Source of the DNA: Acidobacteriota bacterium
GTDB taxonomy: Bacteria; Acidobacteriota; Polarisedimenticolia; JACPZX01
DNA length: 64,000 nucleotides
Direction: 5' to 3'
Assembly: GCA_016195325.1 (NCBI GenBank)
Contig: JACPZX010000078.1
Location: 1 to 64,000, forward strand
In this document: positions 19,131 to 26,055 of the stretch, in pieces
Numbering within the stretch: the first letter of the stretch is position 1
Layout: each line of letters begins with the position of its first letter
Program-made: the position numbers and the translations under genes
The notes under the pieces: model-generated
Database searches by the model: none
Seen by the model: the letters and a program-made list of their open reading frames with translations, nothing else
What the model was told of the DNA's origin: nothing

Positions 19131-20168
19131 CTAGACCTCGAGGGTGTCGTAGTCGACGAGGTAGCGGCTGTTCTTCATGATCGGCACGCCGTCCAGCTCG
19201 ACGTCGAAGTGCCGCCCGACGATGTCGATGTGCGTCGAGGACTTCCAGTCGGCTCCGGTGTGCTCGGCGTAGGGGTGGCCGAAGGCCAGGTGCAGCCCGG
19301 GGAGCTTCTCGTCCTGGAGGATCTGGCCGATCACGTCCTTCACCGCGAGGTTGGTGCCGAGGGCGAGCTCGCCGACGCGGTTCGAGTTGGCGTCGGTGGC
19401 CGTGTACGCCTCGAAGTCGGCGATGATCTCGGGGCGATCGCAGGCCACCGCGACGATGCGCGAGTCCTCGATCTCGACGCGCAGGGGGTGGGCCTGCATG
19501 TCGCCGTACTTCGGGGCGAGCCAGTCGCCCAGGACCCCGTCCACGACGTAGACGCCGTCGACGCGCGCGGGGGCCGTGAAGACCTCGCCGCCGGGGAGAT
19601 TCCCCCACTTCTCGCGGCTGATGATCCCGGACGTCTTCAGCCACTTCAGGCTCGGGGAGAAGGTGGCGACGAAGTGCGTCCCCGCCGGCGTCGAGGCCGT
19701 CAGCTTCGTCGTCCGCGAGGCCCTCTCGAGGACCCAGCGCGAGAGGGCGTCCACCTTCGCGAAATCGGCGCGCATCCCCTCGACCATGATCCGCGGCGTG
19801 ATGTTCACCATGTGCGCGTGGCGGATCTTCCTCCGGTTCACGATCGAGGTCATCTGGATGCGGGATCTGAGCTCCCCTTCCTGCGCGCTCGCGGCGAAGA
19901 CGCTGACGTCGGCCTTCTCGAGCGCCTCGCCGATCACGTCGGGTAACTTCGCGAGCGGGCGCCACCCCGCCTCCTCGAGGATGAAGGGATCGACCGTAGA
20001 CCCGGCGGCCAGGAGCTGCTCGTGGAGGGCGGCGCCGATCGGGAGGCACAGCTGGTCCGTGATGAGCACGGTGCGCTCCCCGGGCTGGACCCTCAGGCAC
20101 GTGGCGACGGCGCTCTTCGCGCCGGGAACGAAGGCGGGATCGTAGGGGACGTGCGCCCAGTCGGTCAT
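19131..20168 (-). CDS. M29-like (thermophilic metalloaminopeptidase family) peptidase
   Basis: 345 residues resembling the AmpS/aminopeptidase T group. LPGGEVFTAP is the family's substrate-loop signature. Candidate metal ligands are the Glu in VGELALGTN, the His in LAFGHPYAEHTG and the His/Asp of STHIDIVG. It would remove N-terminal residues from peptides in the cytoplasm. The ATG overlaps the GCS2 ligase stop (ATGA), so peptidase and ligase are translationally coupled. That coupling suggests it trims or turns over the product or substrate of the ligases; this is inference. Confidence 0.8.
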   Translation of the reverse strand: MTDWAHVPYDPAFVPGAKSAVATCLRVQPGERTVLITDQLCLPIGAALHEQLLAAGSTVDPFILEEAGWRPLAKLPDVIGEALEKADVSVFAASAQEGELRSRIQMTSIVNRRKIRHAHMVNITPRIMVEGMRADFAKVDALSRWVLERASRTTKLTASTPAGTHFVATFSPSLKWLKTSGIISREKWGNLPGGEVFTAPARVDGVYVVDGVLGDWLAPKYGDMQAHPLRVEIEDSRIVAVACDRPEIIADFEAYTATDANSNRVGELALGTNLAVKDVIGQILQDEKLPGLHLAFGHPYAEHTGADWKSSTHIDIVGRHFDVELDGVPIMKNSRYLVDYDTLEV

Positions 20169-21280
20169 ACGTTGAGTCCGTTCTCCGTCTCTCGGACGAC
20201 GTAGTCCATCACCGCGCGCAGGTCCTTCGTCCGCTCGAAGACCGCGAGCTGCCGATCGGCGCCGGTGCCGTTCTCCAGGATCTTCAGCGCGTACGCGACC
20301 TCCTGCCGCGAGCCCAGATCATCCACCACCTCGTCCACGAACCCGAGGAGTTCCTGGACGAGCGCCGCCGTGGGGACCTCCTCCTCCTTGCCGAAATCGA
20401 TCAGCTTGTCGCTCACCCCCCACCGCGCCGCCCGCCACTTGTTCTCCTGGATGAGGGCACGCCGGTAGTGCCGGAAGGTGAGGTTGCCGCTGCCGAGGAG
20501 CCAGAGCTTCGCCGTGATCGCCTGGAAGAGCGCCGCGATGGCGATCGTCTCGTCGACGCGCATCGGGATGTCGCAGATCCGGTACTCGAGGGTCGGGTAG
20601 ACCTCGTGAGGCCTCAGGTCCCACCAGATCTGCCGTCCGTCGAGGACGCAGTTCGTCTTCGTGAGGAGGTCCACGAACCCGCGGTAGTCGCTGTACGACT
20701 CGAAGAACTCGGGGATGTTGGTCCTGGGAAACTTGTCGAAGACCTTGCACCGGTAGGACTTCCACCCGGTGTCGCGGCCGAGCCAGAAGGGGGAGTTCAC
20801 CGAGAGGGCCAGCATGTGCGGCAGGAAGTAGCGCGCCGCGTTCATGATCTTGATCTGCTGCTCGCGGTCCTCGACGCCGATGTGCACGTGGAGGCCGAAG
20901 ATGAGGTTCGCGCGCGCGACGACCTGGAGGTCGGCGATCAGCTTCTCGTAGCGCGGGTTCCCCCCCGTGATGGCGACGGCGGACCAGTGCGAGAAGGGGT
21001 GCGTCCCGGCCGCCGCGATCCTGAGACCGTTCTCGCGCGCGAGCCGCGCCAGGTACGAGCGCGTCGCGGTGACGTCGCGGCGGGCCGCCTGGATGTCCTT
21101 GCAGATCTCGGTGCCGATCTCGACGACCGACTGGTGGAGCTCGGGCTTCATCCGCTCCTTCAGCACCTTGCGCCCCTGGTCGAAGATCTCGGAGACGTGC
21201 GAGCGCAGCTCGCGCGTCTCCGGGTCGATGACCTGGAACTCCTCCTCGATGCCGATGGTGAAGGACGGGCGAGGCGCCAT
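20165..21280 (-). CDS. GCS2-family carboxylate-amine ligase (YbdK/EgtA-like)
   Basis: 371 residues, typical of YbdK-type glutamate-cysteine-ligase-2 proteins. SFTIGIEEEFQVIDPET gives the metal-binding acidic cluster. ELHQSVVEIGTEIC, GTHPFSHW, FGLHVHIGV, WWDLRPHEVYPTLEYRICDI and ENKWRAARWG all match the family. It forms an amide between a carboxylate (often the gamma-carboxylate of glutamate) and an amine using ATP. The ATG at 21280 is 5 bp after the RimK-like ATP-grasp gene and the stop overlaps the peptidase. It is probably the initiating ligase of the pathway; the substrate is unknown. Confidence 0.93.
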   Translation of the reverse strand: MAPRPSFTIGIEEEFQVIDPETRELRSHVSEIFDQGRKVLKERMKPELHQSVVEIGTEICKDIQAARRDVTATRSYLARLARENGLRIAAAGTHPFSHWSAVAITGGNPRYEKLIADLQVVARANLIFGLHVHIGVEDREQQIKIMNAARYFLPHMLALSVNSPFWLGRDTGWKSYRCKVFDKFPRTNIPEFFESYSDYRGFVDLLTKTNCVLDGRQIWWDLRPHEVYPTLEYRICDIPMRVDETIAIAALFQAITAKLWLLGSGNLTFRHYRRALIQENKWRAARWGVSDKLIDFGKEEEVPTAALVQELLGFVDEVVDDLGSRQEVAYALKILENGTGADRQLAVFERTKDLRAVMDYVVRETENGLNV

Positions 21281-21285
21281 CCTGG

Positions 21286-22254
21286 CTACACGCGCGGCGC
21301 GGGCGACGCCGCGCGGGGGGCGCGGCGGGGCCACGCGCCGGCCGTCTCGATGGGCCGCGGCTTGAGGGCCCGGTCGAGCAGGAGCTCGGCCGCGTTCCTC
21401 ACGATCCAGTCGAAGTTGGCGGCGCCGACGGAAGCGGCGTCGCAGTCGGGGGCGGGGTTCATGAAGTCGATGGCGTAGGGAACGCCGTCCCGCACCGCGA
21501 ACTCGACCGTGTTGAAGTCGTACCCCAGATCGGTGCAGAGCGTGACGCAGTCCCTCTCGATCCGCGCGAGGAGCGACTTCTCCGTGGGCGGCGCGTCCTG
21601 CACGTAGCGGCGCTCCGGCGGCGCCTTCGGGTCGTACCGCATCACGTGCACGCGGTTCCGGCCGAGGACGTAGCACCGGTAGTACTCGGAGAACTCGATC
21701 GCCTCCTGGGCCATCATCGAGAGCGTGTGCGTCTGATCGTAGGCGTTGAAGAAGCCGATCGGGTCATCCACCTTGTACACGTCGCGCCACCCGCCCCCGT
21801 TCGCCGGCTTCATGAAGATGGGGAAGCGGAGGTGGTCGAAGATCTCGTTCCAGTCGAGGGGGTACGTCAGGTTCGAGAACGACGCGTCCGACGTGTTGGG
21901 CGGGTGGGCCTTGTGCGGGAGGAGCACCGTCCGGGGGACGGCGACTCCGGCCGCGCGCGCGATGACGTTGTTGAGGAACTTGTCGTCCGCGCTCCACCAG
22001 AAGGGGTTGTTGACGACCTCGGTCCCGGTCGCGGCCGCCGCCTTGAGGTACGTGCGGTAGAAGGGGATCTCGTGGCTGATCCGGTCGAGGATGACGTGGT
22101 ACTCCGCCGGGACGTCCTGCCGCAGCGCGCCGATCCTCACCGGCGACGCCTCGACGCGACCCCCGCCCATCCTGTTGAGGGCGTCGGCCAGCACGGGCGG
22201 AAAGCTCCGCTCCATGCCGTAGAGAATGCCGATCTTCCGGACGGAATCCGCCAC
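21286..22254 (-). CDS. RimK/D-Ala ligase-like ATP-grasp protein
   Basis: 322 residues. I chose GTG 22254 because GGAGGAGAAGG lies directly upstream, and it restores a first beta strand (VRKIGILYGMERSFPP) like other ATP-grasp proteins. The ATP-grasp core reads FPIFMKPANGGGWRDVYKV (ATP-binding loop), QEAIEFSEYYRCYVLG (hinge), then FNTVEFAVRDGVPYAIDFMN (metal-binding Glu and Asn). It joins an amino group to a carboxyl via acyl phosphate. It leads the six-gene operon and is divergent from an esterase across a 97-bp shared promoter region. A methionine at residue 14 is a less likely start. Confidence 0.87.
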   Translation of the reverse strand: MADSVRKIGILYGMERSFPPVLADALNRMGGGRVEASPVRIGALRQDVPAEYHVILDRISHEIPFYRTYLKAAAATGTEVVNNPFWWSADDKFLNNVIARAAGVAVPRTVLLPHKAHPPNTSDASFSNLTYPLDWNEIFDHLRFPIFMKPANGGGWRDVYKVDDPIGFFNAYDQTHTLSMMAQEAIEFSEYYRCYVLGRNRVHVMRYDPKAPPERRYVQDAPPTEKSLLARIERDCVTLCTDLGYDFNTVEFAVRDGVPYAIDFMNPAPDCDAASVGAANFDWIVRNAAELLLDRALKPRPIETAGAWPRRAPRAASPAPRV

Positions 22255-22292
22255 GTCCCTTCTCCTCCCCGTCGAACTCTCGGATGGTGAAC

Positions 22293-22305
22293 GGGTAATA
22301 TACCC
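22293..22305. promoter_or_regulatory. Palindromic promoter core between esterase and ATP-grasp operon
   Basis: GGGTAATATACCC is a perfect 13-base palindrome around a central T. It contains TATATT on the minus strand and TAATAT on the plus strand, each a good -10 box for its direction, in an otherwise GC-rich gap between two divergent genes. No strong -35 is seen on either strand. A shared operator is possible. Confidence 0.45.
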
Positions 22306-22351
22306 CGAACCGCGGCGCGGAGGCCACGCCGTCACGGCCGGGGAGGTGAGA

Positions 22352-23062
22352 TTGATCCGCGAGCGCCACCGCTGGGATTCGCCGTCTTTGGGACGGCCGA
22401 TGGACGTGATCTGGTACGGGAACTGGGGGCGACCCGTCCTCGCCTTCCCGACCTCGCTCGGCAGCGCGACGCAGAACGAGGACAACGGGCTCATCTCGGG
22501 GCTCGCCGACAAGATCGACTCCGGCGAGATCCAGGTCGCCTGCGTGGACGGCGTCGACGGCGAGTCGTGGTACAACCGCGGCGCCCATCCGGCCGATCGC
22601 GTCAGGCGCCACGACGCCTACGATCGCTACCTCGCGAACGAGGTCATCCCGCTCATCCGCAACAAGGCCCAGCGCGACGACCCGGTCGTCTTCGGCGCGT
22701 CATTCGGCGCCTACCACGCCGTGAACTTCTCGTTCCGCCACCCCGAGATGGCGGGGCGCGTCGTCGCCTTTTCCGGCGTCTACGACATCCACCGCTTTCT
22801 CGACGGGTACTGGGACGACCTCTGCTACTTCCACTGCCCCGTCGCCTACGTGCCGAACTACGACGGGGACTGGGTGTCGAAGGTGAGCCGTCTCGGCGTC
22901 GTCGTCGCCACGGGAGAGCACGACCACCTCGTGCAGGCGAACCGCGACTTCGCGGCGCTCCTCTCGGCGAAGGGAATCCCCGTCCACTGCGAGATCTGGC
23001 AGGGGGCCTTCGGCCACGACTGGCCCTTCTGGCGCAACAACCTCAGGCGGTTCGTGCCGTAG
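22352..23062 (+). CDS. Esterase D-like alpha/beta-hydrolase
   Basis: About 236 residues. I prefer TTG 22352, five bases after GGAGG; the alternative GTG at 22346 would overlap that ribosome site. Homologues begin at an equivalent RERHRWDSPSLGR. GASFGAYHA holds the nucleophile Ser, GEHDHLV the likely acid and AFGHDWPFW the His, so the triad looks intact. It is cytoplasmic (no signal peptide). It is divergent from the ligase operon and may act on the same metabolite. Its last 74 bases are repeated, with three mismatches, at 24391-24464. Confidence 0.85.
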   Translation: MIRERHRWDSPSLGRPMDVIWYGNWGRPVLAFPTSLGSATQNEDNGLISGLADKIDSGEIQVACVDGVDGESWYNRGAHPADRVRRHDAYDRYLANEVIPLIRNKAQRDDPVVFGASFGAYHAVNFSFRHPEMAGRVVAFSGVYDIHRFLDGYWDDLCYFHCPVAYVPNYDGDWVSKVSRLGVVVATGEHDHLVQANRDFAALLSAKGIPVHCEIWQGAFGHDWPFWRNNLRRFVP

Positions 23063-23100
23063 GGGCCTCGACCTTTCCCGCCACCACGCCATGGCCTCTG

Positions 23101-23133
23101 TTGCAAATTAGAACTAAGGCTTCTATATTGCAA
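23101..23133 (+). promoter_or_regulatory. AT-rich promoter with overlapping inverted repeat, leaderless
   Basis: TTGCAA (23101-23106), 17-base spacer, TATATT (23124-23129); the ATG follows 7 bases later at 23137, so the mRNA would start at or near the start codon. The same stretch is an imperfect inverted repeat: TTGCAAATTAGAA, a 7-base spacer, TTCTATATTGCAA, with 11 of 13 arm positions paired. A repressor bound there would cover both boxes. Confidence 0.6.
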
Positions 23134-23136
23134 GGC

Positions 23137-24318
23137 ATGCTGGCCCGTGCGTACAGGACGCCCCTCCTGCGGCTCCTCCGCCGCTTTCCCGCGGTGGCGG
23201 TGCTCGGGCCGCGCCAGTGCGGCAAGACGACGTTCATCCGGCAGGCGCTCCCCGGGTGGAGCTATCTCGACGTGGAGAGGCCGCGCGACGTGGCCGCGCT
23301 CGCCGCCGATCCCGAGGCGCGCCTTGCGCAACTTGGCGATCGGATCATCTTCGATGAAGCTCAGCGCCTGCCGGAGATCTTTCAGATTCTGCGCGGGGCG
23401 ATCGACCGGCGGCGGCGAAGGAACGGTCGCTTCGTGCTGCTCGGCTCGGCTTCGCCTTCGCTCGTGCGCGGCATCTCGGAGTCCCTCGCCGGCCGCATCG
23501 CGTTTCTGGATCTGCCGCCGTTCCGTCTGGACGAGGTGAGCCGGCGTCTCGGGAAGGCCGGCCTCGCCGCGCTCTGGTTCCGGGGAGGATTCCCGGAGGC
23601 GTTGCTTGAGCCGAACGACGAACGGCGCCATGACTGGCTCGAAGCGTACACGCGTGCGTTCATCGAGCGGGACCTTCCAGGGCTTGGCATCGAAGTGTCG
23701 GCCCCGCAGATGAGGAAACTCTGGACCATGCTCGCGCACGCGAACGGAGGACTGTGGAACGCCTCACAGATCGCGCAGTCGCTCGGCGTGAGCTACCACA
23801 CGGTGAATCGCTACGTGGACATCCTCGAGCAGGCGTTCCTGATCAGGAAACTGCCTCCCTTCTTCGCCAACGTCGGCAAGCGACTGGTCAAGAGCCCGAA
23901 GCTGTACTTCAGAGACACGGGACTCCTGCACTACTTCCTCGGCATTCGCTCCTCCAGCGTGCTCGACGCGCATCCCGGCCGCGGGCTGAGCTTCGAGGCG
24001 TTCGTCATCGATCAGATCGTCTCGGCCTGCCAGCGCCTGGCGCCGGGAAGCCAGCCGTTCTTCTGGCGCACCGCCGTGGGGGATGAAGTCGATCTCGTCA
24101 TCGACATGGGATTGAAGCACGTGGCCTTCGAGATCAAGTTGCACTCGTCGCCGTCCCGGGAAGACGCATCCAGACTGAAGCGGTGCATGCGTGACCTGGA
24201 TCTGCAGCGCGGATACGTGGTCTATCGGGGCGGCGAGCGCTACTCGCTGGGAGAGGGGGTCCTGGCGCTGCCTGCCGATGAACTCCTGCGTCGACCCGGG
24301 AGCCTCCTTCGGCTCTAG
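23137..24318 (+). CDS. AAA-type ATPase with DUF4143 C-terminal domain (first copy)
   Basis: 393 residues. AAA_14 module: Walker A LGPRQCGKTTF (about 23-33), Walker B RIIFDEAQRLPE, sensor LLGSASPSL. The DUF4143 C-terminal half includes WNASQIAQSLGVSYHTVNRY (winged-helix-like) and a nuclease-like GDEVDLVIDM...FEIKL motif, an E/D...ExK pattern. Proteins of this class are scattered, mobile and of uncertain role; some are suspected in defence or stress. It is about 25% like the second copy at 26056 by eye. There is no ribosome site; the -10 box sits 7 bases upstream. The tails of two other genes are fused directly downstream. Confidence 0.88.
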   Translation: MLARAYRTPLLRLLRRFPAVAVLGPRQCGKTTFIRQALPGWSYLDVERPRDVAALAADPEARLAQLGDRIIFDEAQRLPEIFQILRGAIDRRRRRNGRFVLLGSASPSLVRGISESLAGRIAFLDLPPFRLDEVSRRLGKAGLAALWFRGGFPEALLEPNDERRHDWLEAYTRAFIERDLPGLGIEVSAPQMRKLWTMLAHANGGLWNASQIAQSLGVSYHTVNRYVDILEQAFLIRKLPPFFANVGKRLVKSPKLYFRDTGLLHYFLGIRSSSVLDAHPGRGLSFEAFVIDQIVSACQRLAPGSQPFFWRTAVGDEVDLVIDMGLKHVAFEIKLHSSPSREDASRLKRCMRDLDLQRGYVVYRGGERYSLGEGVLALPADELLRRPGSLLRL

Positions 24319-24329
24319 ACTCGCCCCCC

Positions 24330-24395
24330 TCAGGGCGTCTCGTACCGCGCGACGACGACCGTCACGTTGTCCGGGGCGCCGCGCTCGAGAGCGAG
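24330..24395 (-). repeat. Copied 3' tail of the PP2C phosphatase gene (pseudogene fragment)
   Basis: These 66 bases match 27208-27273, the end of the PP2C gene, at 63 of 66 positions, including the stop codon. They would encode the closing LERGAPDNVTVVVARYETP (Ala for Ser). There is no promoter or start, so it is a remnant. The preceding ATPase stop and short gap (ctag then a C-rich stretch) also resemble those before the intact PP2C tail. Confidence 0.9.
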
Positions 24396-24464
24396 ATCTG
24401 GCAGGGGGCCTTCGGCCACGACTGGCCCTTCTGGCGCAACAACCTCAGGCGGTTCGTCCCCTAA
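24391..24464 (+). repeat. Copied 3' tail of the esterase gene (pseudogene fragment)
   Basis: These 74 bases match 22989-23062 at 71 of 74 positions; the three changes lie in the last nine bases, and the stop is TAA instead of TAG. The fragment is fused to the PP2C tail through a shared GCGAG at 24391-24395, which is present in both parents. The convergent MBL gene ends inside its last bases. Confidence 0.92.
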
Positions 24465-25225
24465 CGGCCCGCGAGAGCCGTCGTCGCTCGCTCCCCGCCC
24501 GCGGTGGGCGCCTCCCCGCCGGACTCCCACCTCTCCCCCTCCGCCAGTTGGACGACCTCGGACGTCAGCCCGGCCTCCCGCAGACGACGCGTGAAGCCGG
24601 CAACGCTCTGACCGGTCCGCAGCAGCGGAGATCGGGGCTCGATGCCGAGGTGGATGGGGATGATTGTCGCCGGCCGGAGATCCCGCGCCGCCGCCACGGC
24701 GCCGCGCTCTCCCATCGTCATGGGGGCCCGGAAGGTCGTCACCGGCATCAGGGCGACGTCGACCCGGAACCGGCGCGCAATCTCGGCCATGAACGGCCGG
24801 TGATAGGTGTCCCCCGAGAAGTAGAGGCAGAGGCTCTCCACCTGCTCGACGTACCCGAGGGCGATCGCGAGGTGCACGGCCGGCACGGCGGTCACCACGG
24901 CGGCGCCGATCTTGACCGACTCCCACCGCCCAATGGGCACGAGGTGACGCGCCCCCTTCAGCTTCATCACGATGGAAGCTCCCGCGGGGGCGAGGACCGG
25001 GATCGAGGCGTCGAGACGCCGCAGGAACTTCCGGTCGGTGTGATCCCAGTGGCCGTGCGAGAGGAGGACGCCGTCGACGGCGCCCACTCCCTCCCGCGTC
25101 ACAGCCGGTGGCCGCCGCCGCGCGTACGCGACGTGGCCCCAGGTTCCGAAGAACGGGTCGGTGACGAGCCTCGTCCCAGCCCCCTCGAGGAGAAGGGTGC
25201 AATGCCCGATCATCGTGATGCGCAT
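24461..25225 (-). CDS. Metallo-beta-lactamase-fold hydrolase (UlaG/UPF0173-like)
   Basis: 254 residues. The metal signature LLSHGHWDHTD gives HxHxDH, VPAVH is the third-site His, YFSGDTYH the bridging Asp and IPIHLG the last His. MRITMIGHCTLLLEGAG is the typical first strand pair of UlaG/NAPE-PLD-like members, which cleave lactones or phosphodiesters. It is last of four minus-strand genes starting at the HTH regulator, 3 bp after the 71-residue membrane protein. Its stop codon lies within the duplicated esterase tail, so its last codon or two may have been set by the recombination. Confidence 0.88.
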   Translation of the reverse strand: MRITMIGHCTLLLEGAGTRLVTDPFFGTWGHVAYARRRPPAVTREGVGAVDGVLLSHGHWDHTDRKFLRRLDASIPVLAPAGASIVMKLKGARHLVPIGRWESVKIGAAVVTAVPAVHLAIALGYVEQVESLCLYFSGDTYHRPFMAEIARRFRVDVALMPVTTFRAPMTMGERGAVAAARDLRPATIIPIHLGIEPRSPLLRTGQSVAGFTRRLREAGLTSEVVQLAEGERWESGGEAPTAGGERATTALAGR

Positions 25226-25228
25226 CGC

Positions 25229-25444
25229 CTAGGCCTCCTCGCGCGGGCCGCGGCGGCGCATCACGCTCACGAGGTTGCAGCCGATCGAGATCCCCATCAG
25301 GAACCCGAAGATGCCGTCGGCCGCACCCGCCCCGACGGAGCTCACCGGCACGAGGAACTGGTGCCAGACGTTGGCGAGGGCCAGGAAGCTCATGCCGATC
25401 ATCAGGAGGCGCCTGGCGCCGTTGGTGCGCGTCCGAAGCAGCAT
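25229..25444 (-). CDS. Small two-helix membrane protein (71 aa)
   Basis: Unknown family. A short basic N-terminus is followed by helices around residues 12-32 and 42-60 and a basic C-terminus (MRRRGPREEA). The ATG at 25444 has GGGGGG at good distance. It lies 20 bp after another small membrane protein and 3 bp before the MBL gene, within the HTH-led operon. Confidence 0.7.
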   Translation of the reverse strand: MLLRTRTNGARRLLMIGMSFLALANVWHQFLVPVSSVGAGAADGIFGFLMGISIGCNLVSVMRRRGPREEA

Positions 25445-25464
25445 CTCGAGTCCCCCCGTTACGA

Positions 25465-25686
25465 TCAGTCGGTCAGTAGATACCAGGTCAGAACCACCAG
25501 CTTGACCACGGCGATGGTGACCCCGACGGCGAGCAGGTCCCAGGCGACGACGTGGTCGAAGTAGCAGCGCCAGGCGAACAGCGACATGGCGACAAGCCCC
25601 CCGGCGATCCCGCCGAGGCTCGTGGAGCGCCGCCGGTGCTCGAGGAAGCGCTCATCGATCATGATGCCGAGGATGGGAATCCTCAT
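25465..25686 (-). CDS. Small two-helix membrane protein (73 aa) coupled to HTH regulator
   Basis: Starts at ATG 25686 inside the HTH stop (ATGA). Two membrane helices (about 22-40 and 48-69) follow MRIPILGIMIDERFLEHRRR. Small HTH proteins of this YgzD-like type are often paired with a 2-4 helix membrane partner, and the pairing here fits that theme. Function unknown. Confidence 0.75.
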   Translation of the reverse strand: MRIPILGIMIDERFLEHRRRSTSLGGIAGGLVAMSLFAWRCYFDHVVAWDLLAVGVTIAVVKLVVLTWYLLTD

Positions 25687-25895
25687 CTCTTCTTCTCCAG
25701 GGTGAAGATCCTGTCGGCGGGAAGCTCGAAAACTCGCGCGAACGTCAGCGCGAGGGGGAGGCTCGGCACGTACCGGTCGCACTCGATCGAGTTGATGCTT
25801 TGCCGCGAGACCCCGACGGCGTCGGCGAGCTGCGCCTGGGTCCATCCGCGATCGGTGCGGAGCTCCTTGATTCGATTCGTGACTCTGGGCGCCAT
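25683..25895 (-). CDS. Xre/YgzD-like small HTH transcriptional regulator
   Basis: 70 residues from ATG 25895. A single Xre helix-turn-helix (RTDRGWTQAQLADAVGVSRQ, then SINSIECDRYVPSLPLALTF) fills the protein, ending with the family-typical VFELPADRIFTLEKKR. I prefer this start to the ATG at 25913 because the latter overlaps the -10 region and family members begin here. It heads a four-gene operon (two membrane peptides and an MBL hydrolase) and probably represses it. Confidence 0.88.
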   Translation of the reverse strand: MAPRVTNRIKELRTDRGWTQAQLADAVGVSRQSINSIECDRYVPSLPLALTFARVFELPADRIFTLEKKR

Positions 25896-25916
25896 GACAA
25901 GCTCACTTTCCATTGT

Positions 25917-25945
25917 ATCGTACGGCGGGAGAGGCCACGTGTCAA
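25917..25945 (-). promoter_or_regulatory. Promoter of the HTH operon
   Basis: On the minus strand, TTGACA (25945-25940), a 17-base spacer and TACGAT (25922-25917). The HTH start at 25895 lies 21 bases past the -10 box, leaving a leader of about 15 bases. Confidence 0.6.
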
Positions 25946-26018
25946 GCCGACTTGTCTCCGACGCGCTGGAAGGGCGCCATCCCTCCGCGCGATGAGCTCC
26001 GCTGCAAAGAATCTATAC

Positions 26019-26047
26019 TTGACGCATGGTCGGTCTAAATGTAAAGT
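26019..26047 (+). promoter_or_regulatory. Leaderless-type promoter of the second AAA ATPase
   Basis: TTGACG (26019-26024), 17-base spacer, TAAAGT (26042-26047); the ATG at 26056 is 8 bases later. ATACTT (26015-26020) and AAGTAT (26044-26049) form an inverted repeat across both boxes, as in the first ATPase promoter, although the sequences differ. Confidence 0.6.
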
Positions 26048-26055
26048 ATGGTTCC

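Noticed and set aside
24330-25202. Protein ending in the PP2C tail sequence
   Set aside because: The frame is a shadow of the MBL gene joined to the duplicated PP2C tail; it has no phosphatase domain or start site.
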